This document shows, piece after piece, positions 17,127 through 25,878 of a stretch of 64,000 nucleotides of DNA (its first letter is position 1; every line of letters begins with the position of its first letter). Location of the stretch: contig QAYZ01000016.1 of NCBI GenBank assembly GCA_003054655.1, positions 682,001-746,000 on the forward strand, read 5' to 3'. The stretch comes from Spartobacteria bacterium LR76. GTDB taxonomy: Bacteria; Verrucomicrobiota; Verrucomicrobiia; Chthoniobacterales; Terrimicrobiaceae. The notes under the pieces are model-generated. The model was not told the DNA's origin, did not search any database, and saw only the letters and a list, made by a program, of their open reading frames with translations. The position numbers were made by a program, and so were the translations under genes.

Positions 17127-17378
17127 ATGATCAAGGCCCGACCATCGACACTACTGTGCTGTGCGCTGATAGCAGCCATGGCTTTCCCGACTCTCCACGC
17201 GGCGGATATCATCAACTCCGATGTCCCCTTAACCATGGACACTACCGGTCAGACGTATGTTTTCAACGATGGATACGTCGCAATGTTCGGAGGAGACAAT
17301 ACCGGCACCGGTGCAAACTATAATCCGGATCCGACGCTGCAGGGAGATCCTGTCATCGGAAAACCAACGGCGCAGTGA
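17127..17378 (+). pseudogene. N-terminal fragment of PEP-CTERM protein, frameshifted
   Basis: This 83-codon frame begins with a signal peptide (MIKARPSTLLCCALIAAMAFPTLHA) and continues as a secreted beta-type protein until it runs into a stop at 17376-17378. The following frame (17375 onward) continues the same kind of sequence (VTLSITDGSKITLG). Adding one A to the run at 17360-17363 would join the two as VIGK-TNGAVTLSITDG. So the pair is one gene interrupted by a 1-nt deletion, a sequencing error or a slippage site. Without the fragment, the downstream part has no signal peptide. Confidence 0.65.
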
Positions 17379-19669
17379 CGCTCAGCATCACTGATGGTTC
17401 CAAGATAACCCTGGGGTTCCTTACCAACTCGGGCGATGGCCTCGGAGGAAGCTCCGGATGGAAGCGCATGTATATCGGCAGTGCGGCCTCGAGCGATGGC
17501 AACAAGCTGCTTGTATCGGGCCAGTCGACCGTGCTCACCGCGACGAATATCACCATGCTCTCGGTCGGTGGATATGGCTCCAATAACCTTTTTGCCGTTA
17601 CGGATGGAGCTATTGCGAGCATGGGGCGCATCGCTGCCTCCTATTTCGCGGGATCGACCAACAACATCGTCCGGGTCTCAGGCGCAGTGGTTTCCGAGAC
17701 TGATCCGGAGAAGATCGTTCGCTCCACCATTCAAACGACATCGCCGACGCTGCTGGGATATTATGGAAGCGGTGCCCGCCTTGAGGTAACGGATGGCGGG
17801 CAGTTCCTCGGAGGAAACCGCGTCTACATCGGCTTTCGTGGATCTGCCAATGATCCCAACAGCGCGGGAACCGGGGGGAGCAACTCGGCCCTGGTTTCCG
17901 GAGCCGGTTCTCTCCTAAGCGCGTACGGAGCGAACGGATTCGTATCGGTCGGCAACGCCGGAGATAACAACGCACTGCGGGTTGAACTAGGCGGCAAGGT
18001 TAGCAGTGTGGGGGCCTATATCGGCACCGGCGGCGGGGTTAACGATGGAGTGCAGAACGGCGGGAACAATACGGCAACGATCACTGGGGCCGGCTCGATC
18101 TGGGAGATCACCAATTATTACAACACGGAGACCGGCGAGGTGTCGGCTGGAGACTTCTTCGTGGGCAAGGCAGGATCAGGCAATAAATTGCAGATATTGA
18201 ACGGCGGCACGGTCTTCAATCCCAACAACATGCATATCAGCGGCAACGGGTCGCTATCCAATGGAACAACCGTTATCACGACGCAAAACAATTCCGTGAC
18301 GGTTGCCGGGGCGAACTCGGTCCTAGAAAACCAGGGAGACGTGAATGTCGGCAGCCTCCTGCTCGGTACCGGCACGGAGTCTGTGACGGCAGCGTATTCG
18401 ACCGGGACCTTGAGCGTGTTGGACCAGAGTCTCGTCATGGTTGGCTCCGTGGTCAGCGAATCTGCCATTCTCAATATCGCGCAGGGTAGTTCGGTGCAGA
18501 TCAACGGGGGATTTCTCGCGCTCTATGGGGATCTGAGTCTTGGCGATTCCTATCTTTATTCCCTGATCAGCGAAGAAAAATTCTCGATCTTTACCGAGGA
18601 GGGAAACTGGATCACAGCGACCGCCGCCGACTTTACCATCACCTATGTCGAGGAGGGCGAGGACAGCGGAAGCTCGACAGGAGGGCTTTACACGAGCCTG
18701 GGCGGATACACGATCGTTACCTCGACCTATGTCGTGCCGGAACCCGGAGTGGCTGCCCTGCTCGGGCTGGGGGCGGTGCTGATTGTCGTGCGGCTTTGGA
18801 AGAAGCCAAAGAAAGACGCCGGGCGACTCTGTGCCACCCCGAGACCGTCGCGGTCCACCCAGGGGTTTACCATGATCGAAGTGCTGATCTCGATTGGCGT
18901 GGTCGTAGTCCTGACCTCGCTCGTACTGGGGGCCAGCGGTCCTATGCTGCAAAGGGTGGCGTCGCTGCAATCGGTGAGCAATCTCCGCCAGTTCGGCCTG
19001 GCTTACGCCAGGTTTGCGTCGGATAACGACGGCAAGATCCCGCCGACGGCCTGTACTCTCAAGGACCCCTCCGACTTTGGAACCACGGCTTATGGAAAGT
19101 CCTGGGACTATTGGCTGCTCCCCTATCTCGGATACGAGATCGGAGCCGGAATCGGAAACCTGACCGAGAGCAATACGCCGAAAGGTCCCGCTGTGGAAAA
19201 GCTCTTCCTCCATGGTGCCGACAAGAACACAAGCACCAAGACCGGATCGCGCCGCACCTATGCCTCAAATGTCTATAACGCGCCGATCGTGCAACTGATC
19301 CAGGGCAACCCGATGAGGTGGATGCGTACCTCCTACCTGCAAACCCTGAGCCAGCGCATCCTGCTCACGGAGTTCCCCTACACCTCCGCGCGCATCGGGC
19401 GGTCATCGTATGCGGGCGTTACTCCCGGGCTGCAGATCTCCCTCACCGCAGGCAAGCCGGACCTGAATCCTGGCGGAAAGTTCAACTATCTCTTTGTCGA
19501 CGGTCACGTCGAGACGCTCGCCCTTGAAGACACCTACACCGCCGAGGATGACTACCAGGCAGAGCCTGGAGGGCCGAAACCTCCGCCGGGCCGGGGCAGG
19601 CTCAACCTTTGGGCAAATCCCAACGGCGAAGGATGCCCCTGCGGATGCGGCGGCACGGGAGGAGTCTAG
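17375..19669 (+). CDS. PEP-CTERM repeat protein fused in frame to a prepilin-like protein
   Basis: The first ~480 residues are Gly/Ser/Asn-rich repeats of the T5SS/PEP-CTERM-associated kind (VSGAGSLLSAYGANGFVSVG, VTVAGANSVLENQGDVNVG). They end in a PEP-CTERM sorting signal, VVPEPGVAALLGLGAVLIV, followed by RLWKK (PEP at residues 455-457). The frame continues without a stop into a prepilin N-terminal methylation motif, QGFTMIEVLISIGVVVV (Gly497), and a type II pseudopilin-like domain typical of Verrucomicrobia and Planctomycetes, ending in a Cys/Gly-rich tail. PEP-CTERM signals are normally terminal and prepilin signals N-terminal, so either the stop was lost or two genes share one frame with an internal start such as GTG in VVRLWKK. 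The upstream part is frameshifted from its signal peptide. Confidence 0.7.
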   Translation: MTLSITDGSKITLGFLTNSGDGLGGSSGWKRMYIGSAASSDGNKLLVSGQSTVLTATNITMLSVGGYGSNNLFAVTDGAIASMGRIAASYFAGSTNNIVRVSGAVVSETDPEKIVRSTIQTTSPTLLGYYGSGARLEVTDGGQFLGGNRVYIGFRGSANDPNSAGTGGSNSALVSGAGSLLSAYGANGFVSVGNAGDNNALRVELGGKVSSVGAYIGTGGGVNDGVQNGGNNTATITGAGSIWEITNYYNTETGEVSAGDFFVGKAGSGNKLQILNGGTVFNPNNMHISGNGSLSNGTTVITTQNNSVTVAGANSVLENQGDVNVGSLLLGTGTESVTAAYSTGTLSVLDQSLVMVGSVVSESAILNIAQGSSVQINGGFLALYGDLSLGDSYLYSLISEEKFSIFTEEGNWITATAADFTITYVEEGEDSGSSTGGLYTSLGGYTIVTSTYVVPEPGVAALLGLGAVLIVVRLWKKPKKDAGRLCATPRPSRSTQGFTMIEVLISIGVVVVLTSLVLGASGPMLQRVASLQSVSNLRQFGLAYARFASDNDGKIPPTACTLKDPSDFGTTAYGKSWDYWLLPYLGYEIGAGIGNLTESNTPKGPAVEKLFLHGADKNTSTKTGSRRTYASNVYNAPIVQLIQGNPMRWMRTSYLQTLSQRILLTEFPYTSARIGRSSYAGVTPGLQISLTAGKPDLNPGGKFNYLFVDGHVETLALEDTYTAEDDYQAEPGGPKPPPGRGRLNLWANPNGEGCPCGCGGTGGV

Positions 19670-19677
19670 CCATTCTT

Positions 19678-19956
19678 ATGAAAAGCAAAACCATCCGCAT
19701 CATCGGCGCCGCCGTCTGTCTCGTGATCCTTGTCGCCTTCTTCTCCAGCCGCATGGTCCTCCTCGCATCCGAGCGGGATCACAAGGCCTCGCAGGCGCTT
19801 GAGGCGGACTCCGCAATCATCATGGAGCATTGCAGCATGAAAATGAAATCCGCCCGACCGGCAGTGGACGCGAAGGTGGCTGACAATGCCACAACGAACG
19901 CCGCCCCGGCCGCCGATCACTGCGCCAACTGCTCAAAACACAAGCAAGCCCAGTGA
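19678..19956 (+). CDS. Small membrane-anchored Cys/His/Met-containing protein
   Basis: ATG 19678 gives a 92-aa protein with an N-terminal signal anchor (IRIIGAAVCLVILVAFFSSR) and a short periplasmic tail containing EHCSMKM and DHCANCSKHKQAQ. The Cys-x-x-Cys with nearby histidines and methionines suggests metal binding. It starts 8 nt after the pseudopilin stop and overlaps the substrate-binding protein gene as GTGA (19953-19956). It is therefore the first dedicated gene of the importer operon and may chaperone the transported metal or complex. The family is not recognised. Confidence 0.6.
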   Translation: MKSKTIRIIGAAVCLVILVAFFSSRMVLLASERDHKASQALEADSAIIMEHCSMKMKSARPAVDAKVADNATTNAAPAADHCANCSKHKQAQ

Positions 19957-20984
19957 TCCGTCTATACTTAGCCGCCCTGATTTCGCTTTTCCTTCCCCTG
20001 GGGGGAATTGCCTCCTCCCGGTCCGTGGTGGACGCGGCCGGGAGGCAGGTCGATCTGCCCGCCCATCTCGAGCGCGTGGCTGGCACGGCTCCCCCGCCCA
20101 CCCTGCTGGTGTACATCGTCGCGCCCGAGCTCCTGGCTTCGGTCGACACGCCCGTGGAATCTTCGTTTTTTGCTTCGGGAACGAAGTTTCTCCTCCCCGA
20201 GTTCAAGAAGCTCCCCGCCGTGGGAGGCTGGCACGGTGCGGCGCGTGGAGCGAATATGGAGTCTCTGCTGGCGCTTGATCCCCAAGTGGTCATCGCATGG
20301 CGAAATTCCTTCGTCATGGAGCCGGTCCTGCGAGCATTTGAGAAGGCCCATGTCCCGGTCATCTTCGTTGAGGAGGATCGGGTCGCGGACATTCCCGATG
20401 CGATCCGGCTCGTTGGCAAAGCGCTTGATAGAGAAGCACGTGGCAATGCGCTGGCGGACGATGCCGAGCGGCGGATCAGTCAAGTGCGCGAGAAAATCGC
20501 ACGGATTCCGGAGAACAAGCGGTCGACGGTATATTACGCGGTAGGCCCCGATGGACTCATGACGCAATTTGCCGATTCGTTTCATTACGACCCCATCCTC
20601 GTAGCCGGGGGGAAGTCCGTCTTCCCGGGAAACCAGAAGACGATGGGCGGCCTCGAGCGGGTTTCGCTGGAGGAAATCCTGGCGCGCAACCCGGAGGTGA
20701 TCATTACTCCGGATGCGGAGTTCTTTGCTGCGGTTGGGAAAGATTCCCGATGGGCGGACGTACAGGCGGTCCGTGACAAGCGGGTATATCTTGTGCCGCG
20801 TGATCCGCTGAACTTCATCGACCGTCCACCGAGTTTTATGAGGATACTCGGCGTTCAGTGGCTGGCCGATGTCCTGTATCCCGGAGGAGATGGAGACATC
20901 ATCGAGGAAACGATATCGTTCTATCGCGACTACCTGCACGTCACCATTACCGCCCCGGAGGCGAAGACCCTCCTCGGGAGATGA
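19953..20984 (+). CDS. Periplasmic substrate-binding protein of a FecCD/BtuCD-type importer
   Basis: The 343-aa product starts at GTG 19953 with a signal peptide (IRLYLAALISLFLPLGGIAS). It has the two-lobed architecture of siderophore/cobalamin-type binding proteins: VVDAAGRQVDLP at the start, LLALDPQVVIAWRN, then FPGNQKTMGGLERVSLEEILARNPEVII in the second lobe. It delivers an iron complex, cobalamin or another metal species to the permease. The family also includes molybdate binders, and modD lies 8 kb away, so molybdate cannot be excluded. It overlaps the permease gene by ATGA at 20981. Confidence 0.8.
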   Translation: MIRLYLAALISLFLPLGGIASSRSVVDAAGRQVDLPAHLERVAGTAPPPTLLVYIVAPELLASVDTPVESSFFASGTKFLLPEFKKLPAVGGWHGAARGANMESLLALDPQVVIAWRNSFVMEPVLRAFEKAHVPVIFVEEDRVADIPDAIRLVGKALDREARGNALADDAERRISQVREKIARIPENKRSTVYYAVGPDGLMTQFADSFHYDPILVAGGKSVFPGNQKTMGGLERVSLEEILARNPEVIITPDAEFFAAVGKDSRWADVQAVRDKRVYLVPRDPLNFIDRPPSFMRILGVQWLADVLYPGGDGDIIEETISFYRDYLHVTITAPEAKTLLGR

Positions 20985-21988
20985 AAGCGCGGGCGGCATG
21001 GGTGTTGCCGGGGGTTGCCGCACTGCTGGTTCTCATGGTGATCATTGCCCTGGGAGCAGGCCGCTTCGGCATTGGCTGGGTGGAGCTGGCCCAGCTCATC
21101 AGCGGCCATGCAGGCGAAGCAGACGCGTCGAGGTGGGGCAATATCTTCTTCCAGCTTCGTCTTCCCCGCATCCTCGCGGCTGCGGTGGTCGGTTCTTCCC
21201 TTGCCGTCGCGGGAGCGTCTTATCAGGCCATGTTTGCCAACCCGCTCGTCTCCCCCAACCTCTGTGGCGTGCTGGCCGGATCTTCCTTCGGAGCAGCCCT
21301 CGGGATGGTGATCAGCAACAGTTGGGTCGTCGTTCAGCTCACCACCTTCGTTTTTGGCCTGGCGGCGGTCGGCGTCGCTCTCGGAATCGCCGCCCTCTTT
21401 CGCCGGTCCTCGGACCCCATGCTGATCCTCGTGCTGGGCGGCATCGTCGCCTCGGCTTTGTTTTCCGCCCTGCTGGCCATCGTCAAATATCTCGCAGACC
21501 CCTACGACAAGCTGCCGTCCATCGTGTATTGGCTGATGGGGTCCTTCGCCTTGAGCGAATGGTCGCTGCTGGCCCGCACCGCCCTGCCGATGATCGTGGC
21601 TCTGGGCATCCTCATGGCCATGGCGGGACGTCTCAATGTCCTGAGCCTCGGCGATGAACCTGCACGCGCCCTCGGGCTTTCCGCCGGACGTCTACGGCTG
21701 GTCGCGATCCTCATGGCCACCGTGCTCAGCTCGCTCACGGTGGTCATCGGTGGAGAGATCGGCTGGATCGGCCTCATCATTCCGCATGCTGCCCGTATGC
21801 TGAGCGGGCCTGACAATCGTCTCCTGTTGCCGGCCAGCGCGCTGCTCGGTGCTGCATTCCTTGTCGGCGTTGACACGACGGCCCGGACGTTGTTTCTCTC
21901 CGAGATTCCCGTCGGTATCATCACGGCGCTCCTCGGTGTCGTGACCTTCGTCGCGGTGCTGGGCCGGGTCCGGAAAGGATGGGCGTAA
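20981..21988 (+). CDS. FecCD-family ABC transporter permease
   Basis: ATG 20981 overlaps the stop of the binding-protein gene. The 335-aa product has about ten membrane segments and the signature regions of FecCD/BtuC permeases: RLPRILAAAVVGSSLAVAG near the N-terminus and GEIGWIGLIIPHAARMLSGPD, which contacts the ATPase. It forms a dimeric inner-membrane channel for metal-chelate or cobalamin import. Its TAA stop overlaps the ATG of the ATPase gene (TAATG). Confidence 0.88.
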   Translation: MKARAAWVLPGVAALLVLMVIIALGAGRFGIGWVELAQLISGHAGEADASRWGNIFFQLRLPRILAAAVVGSSLAVAGASYQAMFANPLVSPNLCGVLAGSSFGAALGMVISNSWVVVQLTTFVFGLAAVGVALGIAALFRRSSDPMLILVLGGIVASALFSALLAIVKYLADPYDKLPSIVYWLMGSFALSEWSLLARTALPMIVALGILMAMAGRLNVLSLGDEPARALGLSAGRLRLVAILMATVLSSLTVVIGGEIGWIGLIIPHAARMLSGPDNRLLLPASALLGAAFLVGVDTTARTLFLSEIPVGIITALLGVVTFVAVLGRVRKGWA

Positions 21989-22779
21989 TGACTGCGCCTC
22001 TCGCTGCCCGGCATCTCCGGTTTGATTTTCCCGGGCGCGTCCTTTTGCGAGGCATCTCGCTCGAACTCCGGCCCGGCCGGGTCACCGCCTTGCTCGGTCC
22101 CAATGGCAGCGGAAAAAGCACGCTGCTGCGCATCCTCCTCGGACTGCTGGAGCCCGCCGCGGGCGAAGTCCGTCTGTCCGGGGAGAACATCCGGGAAATG
22201 CGCCGGGCGGATGTGGCCTGCCGTATTGCCTTTGTCCCGCAGCAGACAGCCTCCGCCTTTGCCTATACCGCCCTGGAAATGGTGCTCATGTCTTGGGAAT
22301 CCCGCCGCCCGTTCCTGGCGCAAGGCAGCGCACGGGATCGCCAGATTGCCATGGCCGCGCTCGACCAACTGGGAGCCGCAGGACTCGCCGACCGCACCTT
22401 TTCTCTCCTGAGCGGCGGAGAGCGCCAGTTGGTTTTGCTGGCCCGTGCCCTGGCTCAGGAGACGCCCATCCTGATCCTCGACGAACCGGCAACGGGCCTC
22501 GATTACGGAAACCAGATCCGGATGCTCGAAATGATCGCGGACCTGGCTCGCTCCCTCAAAAAAGCCATCCTGCAAACGACGCATGCCCCGGAGCATGCTC
22601 TGGCGTCGGCCGATGACATCATCCTGCTCAAGGAGGGCCGCATCCTGCAACGCGGCTCGCCGGAGGAGGTACTGACCGCCTCCACCCTGGCGTCGCTCTA
22701 TGATCTGCCGGTTGAGAAATTCGAGCGGTATCTGCGGAATGCCGGTTTGCTTTCCGCCGGAGAGTTCACCAGGAGTTGA
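21988..22779 (+). CDS. ABC transporter ATP-binding protein (FepC/BtuD type)
   Basis: The start is taken at ATG 21988 within TAATG; an in-frame ATG at 21979 is the alternative. The 263-aa protein has Walker A LLGPNGSGKSTL, Q-loop region FVPQQ, signature LLSGGERQLVLLARAL, Walker B ILILDEPATGLD and switch His in TTHAPEH. It powers import by the FecCD-type permease encoded just upstream. The complete binding protein-permease-ATPase set is present, so the importer appears functional. Confidence 0.9.
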   Translation: MTAPLAARHLRFDFPGRVLLRGISLELRPGRVTALLGPNGSGKSTLLRILLGLLEPAAGEVRLSGENIREMRRADVACRIAFVPQQTASAFAYTALEMVLMSWESRRPFLAQGSARDRQIAMAALDQLGAAGLADRTFSLLSGGERQLVLLARALAQETPILILDEPATGLDYGNQIRMLEMIADLARSLKKAILQTTHAPEHALASADDIILLKEGRILQRGSPEEVLTASTLASLYDLPVEKFERYLRNAGLLSAGEFTRS

Positions 22780-22810
22780 CAAAACCTCCGAGCTGCCGCT
22801 TAAGCAGAGC

Positions 22811-23443
22811 ATGCTGATTCTGGTGGGAAGTCCGAGGCGGAATGGTAACTCGGCAACGCTTGCCGAGGCGGTTGCCCAAGGGGCGCGTGCAGCGGGGCAG
22901 TCGCCGCGCATCGCGTTCATTGATGACTACATCTCGTCATTCCTTCGAGATTGCCGAAAATGCCGGAAAGCCGATGGAGAATGCTCCATCGAGGATCGAT
23001 TTCGCGAGTTGTTCTTTGAAGCCTTTCTTCCGGCTGAGGCAGTGGTCTTCTGTACGCCGATCTACTGGTATGGAGTCAGCGCTCAGACGAAGGCGTTCTT
23101 TGATCGCACCTTCTGTTACTACGCCGCCTCGTATCCGCAGTCCGGGGAAGTCGTGGCCCGGATGCAGGGAAAGCGCATCGGGCTGGTCCTTTCTTCCGAG
23201 GAAACTTATCCCGGTGCCAGTCTGGGGATCATTCACCAGATTCAGGAATATTCCCGGTATACCAACTCCGACTTCGTCGGCGTCGTGCGCGGCATAGGCA
23301 ACAGCCGCGGAGAGGTGACATCCGATCCCTGCAAGCCCCTCGCCGAGGCGGAGGCGCTAGGGCGGGAAATCCTGGGCCGGAAATTCTCCGACTACCACAT
23401 CGACACTCCCCGGGCGGGCCGGGTCTGGCCCGCCGGGAGTTGA
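22811..23443 (+). CDS. NAD(P)H-dependent FMN reductase/flavodoxin-fold protein
   Basis: ATG 22811 gives a 210-aa protein beginning with the flavin phosphate loop ILVGSPRRNGNSATLAEAV. CRKCRKADGECSIEDRF and TPIYWYGVSAQTKAFFDRTF follow, the typical layout of IsiA/ArsH-like flavin reductases. It sits 31 nt after the ABC ATPase gene, so it may reduce the imported metal complex (for example Fe(III)) or release cobalt; that link is positional. The C-terminus carries a short basic extension (DTPRAGRVWPAGS). Confidence 0.8.
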   Translation: MLILVGSPRRNGNSATLAEAVAQGARAAGQSPRIAFIDDYISSFLRDCRKCRKADGECSIEDRFRELFFEAFLPAEAVVFCTPIYWYGVSAQTKAFFDRTFCYYAASYPQSGEVVARMQGKRIGLVLSSEETYPGASLGIIHQIQEYSRYTNSDFVGVVRGIGNSRGEVTSDPCKPLAEAEALGREILGRKFSDYHIDTPRAGRVWPAGS

Positions 23444-23450
23444 TCGGCGA

Positions 23451-24797
23451 TCAGTTTCTGGTCGAGGGCGTGAGCTGCCCAGCGCGGATCACGTTCTGGA
23501 AAAACGCCGCGGAGGGTTCAAACATCCGATCCTTCGTCTTCGGGTCCATCACGGTGAGGCCGAAGTTCGGCACATAACCCTCGGTCCACTCGAAGTTGTC
23601 CACGAGCGTCCAGGCAAAGTAGCCGCGCATATCATAGCCTTCCGCATCGGCGCGGCGGACCTGATTGATGTGGTCGCGCAGGTACTTGATCTTCTTCTGC
23701 TCATTCTTCGTACCGATGCCGTTCTCCGAGATGAACATCGGCTTGTGGTAGCGGTCGCCAATCTGTTTGATCACCTGGTAGATGCCCTCGGGCTCGATCT
23801 CCCAGCCCATCTGGGTGTAGTTCGACGACTTCTCGCCCTGACCGTGGTTGAGGAAGCTGCGGATGCTGGCGTCCTGCGTGTAGTAGTAGTTGATGCCGAT
23901 GATGTCGACGACCGACTGGATCATGTCGAGATTGTCAAAGTTCTGACGGCGCATCGTGTTGTACGTGCAGAGTGTCGGGTCCTGCCAGCGGTTGGGCCGC
24001 CAGTTGGGCAGGGAATGCACGCTCATGATGACGGCGTCGGGACGCTCCTTCTTGATGATGTGGGCGGCGTCGATGAACATGTCGGCGCAGATGCGCATGG
24101 CGCGCTTGTATTTGAAAGGACTCAGGAGAATGCCCGGGGGCCAGTGTCCGGCGATCCACCCGAGTTGGAGTGCGCCGTTGGGTTCATTCTGCGGCACCCA
24201 GTAGCGGACGTAGGGTTTGAGCGCGGCGACCATCTTGGTCACGTAAACGTCCCATTCCTTCTGCACGTCGGGATGGAGGAAGTTGACCTCCCTTTTGTCG
24301 TAGCGGTTGTAAAGCCAGTCGGGGAAGGTGAAGTGCCAGAGGGTGACGATCGGCTCGATACCTGCCGCCTTCAGTTTGCGAGCCATCTCGGCGTATTGGC
24401 GGATGGCGGCTTCGTTGAACTGGCCTTTCTTCGGCTCGACGCGAGCCCACTCAATGCTGAAGCGGAAATGCGAGACGCCGATCTTCTTGAGGGCGGCCAC
24501 ATCCTTGTCGAAGTTTGTCCATGAGAAGGTGCCTGCATCGCCCTTCACGGCGGCTTTGCCCTCGTCGCCGAAGACATCCCAATCGGTGCGGAAGTAGTTT
24601 GGATCACCCTCCTTCACCCCGCGGTCTTCGTTCTGGAAGCTGCTCGTGGAGGTGCCCCACCAGAATTTGCCGGTATTAAGCGCCTTGTTGCGCGCCTCCT
24701 GATCCGGGGCGGGTTTGAACTTCGACGGCGGCGTGACGCAGCCGGTCAGGGCGAGCGCACCAATGAGGGAGGCCGCGGTGAGGAAATGGTTTTTCAT
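23451..24797 (-). CDS. GH1 beta-glucosidase, lipoprotein
   Basis: Starting at ATG 24797, the 448-aa protein has a lipoprotein signal (LIGALALTGC) and would be anchored in a membrane facing the periplasm or exterior. The mature part is a GH1 barrel with acid/base Glu in VPQNEPNGAL and nucleophile Glu in FISENGIG, plus YFAWTLVDNFEW. Both catalytic residues are intact, unlike in the GH1-AraC fusion 10 kb upstream. It would release glucose or related sugars from beta-glycosides outside the cytoplasm. Export as a lipoprotein is unusual for GH1, which is mostly cytoplasmic. Confidence 0.88.
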   Translation of the reverse strand: MKNHFLTAASLIGALALTGCVTPPSKFKPAPDQEARNKALNTGKFWWGTSTSSFQNEDRGVKEGDPNYFRTDWDVFGDEGKAAVKGDAGTFSWTNFDKDVAALKKIGVSHFRFSIEWARVEPKKGQFNEAAIRQYAEMARKLKAAGIEPIVTLWHFTFPDWLYNRYDKREVNFLHPDVQKEWDVYVTKMVAALKPYVRYWVPQNEPNGALQLGWIAGHWPPGILLSPFKYKRAMRICADMFIDAAHIIKKERPDAVIMSVHSLPNWRPNRWQDPTLCTYNTMRRQNFDNLDMIQSVVDIIGINYYYTQDASIRSFLNHGQGEKSSNYTQMGWEIEPEGIYQVIKQIGDRYHKPMFISENGIGTKNEQKKIKYLRDHINQVRRADAEGYDMRGYFAWTLVDNFEWTEGYVPNFGLTVMDPKTKDRMFEPSAAFFQNVIRAGQLTPSTRN

Positions 24798-24846
24798 GAG
24801 CAAGATGCTGGAAGAGAGACCTCTCTTGTGATAACTGCGGTATGGT

Positions 24847-25794
24847 ATGCAAGTTCATATCCGCCTGTCATTGCGAAATTCGCTCGCCGGGGCTGTTGCT
24901 CTCCTCCTTTTCGCCGGATTGACCACTGCCAGCGCCGCCCTTTATCCGGACAGCATCGAGCTGACCTCGGGCAAGACCTTGCGCGGCCTCATCGTCAAAC
25001 AGACGAGCCGTGACGTGACGATCCAGATGCCCTACGGCGAGGACACGATCAAGAATGAAGACATCGTGCGTATTCGCAATGTCGACGATGATGAGATGTG
25101 GTTTATCCGCGTGCTCACACCGGGGACCCTGCCTCCCTGGAGGGTCATCGCCAACGACCTGCGCAATCAGGACGAGATCAAGAGCTTCCAGGAGATCCCC
25201 GCCACCGCAGTCGACGGGGGGCCTTTCAAGAATGTGCCTTACAGCTCGTTTCGAGCCAATGGACAGTTGGAACTGAATATCTACGGCGATCCGGATAACC
25301 CGGCCGGCGTGGAACTCGGGATCTACGGAATCAATCGCTCCAACGCGAAGCTGCGCAAAGTCATCCGCCAGTTTCTTGGCAGCTATCTCTCCAGCGTGCC
25401 GGAGATCAAGGCGCTCTATGCCCTCGATCTCAAGAAGGACAATGCCCAGAAAGTGGGCGACCTGACCATGGAAGTCTCGCAGCCCAACTCTCCAGACTCG
25501 TACGGAGCATGGTGGCTCTCTTTCTACAACGTGAAGAAGCTGGACGAGATCCGTCTCAGCGATGCCGAGTATGCAAAACTCACCCTCCCGGTCGATGACG
25601 TGCTCGATCACAGGGGCCGCGTCAAGGTGATGGAATGGGAGGCCGCTGATATCCGGAACTCCCCCCGCGCCCGCAAGGTGCTCGAAGAGGGGCGTGTACT
25701 TTTCGGAGGGTTCTATCGCGACAAGAACGGTGTCTTCCGTCTCTCGGACGGCGGAAAGAACGGCACTCCCGCGACGCCGTCGAACCAGCCGTAG
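24847..25794 (+). CDS. Secreted protein of unknown function
   Basis: The 315-aa protein has a signal peptide (SLAGAVALLLFAGLTTASA). A short SH3-like segment follows, SIELTSGKTLRGLIVKQTSRDVTIQMPYGE, reminiscent of small beta-barrel modules found in verrucomicrobial and planctomycetal secreted proteins. The rest is mixed alpha/beta with no catalytic motif I can name. It is divergent from the GH1 lipoprotein across 49 bp and precedes trpA without obvious coupling. Confidence 0.6.
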   Translation: MQVHIRLSLRNSLAGAVALLLFAGLTTASAALYPDSIELTSGKTLRGLIVKQTSRDVTIQMPYGEDTIKNEDIVRIRNVDDDEMWFIRVLTPGTLPPWRVIANDLRNQDEIKSFQEIPATAVDGGPFKNVPYSSFRANGQLELNIYGDPDNPAGVELGIYGINRSNAKLRKVIRQFLGSYLSSVPEIKALYALDLKKDNAQKVGDLTMEVSQPNSPDSYGAWWLSFYNVKKLDEIRLSDAEYAKLTLPVDDVLDHRGRVKVMEWEAADIRNSPRARKVLEEGRVLFGGFYRDKNGVFRLSDGGKNGTPATPSNQP

Positions 25795-25878
25795 CGCATC
25801 GGCCAAATCTCATCGTTGCGAGGGAAATCGTGATTTGCTTGCCACGATTCCCCTCACCAGCCGATTCTCTCGGGTTCT

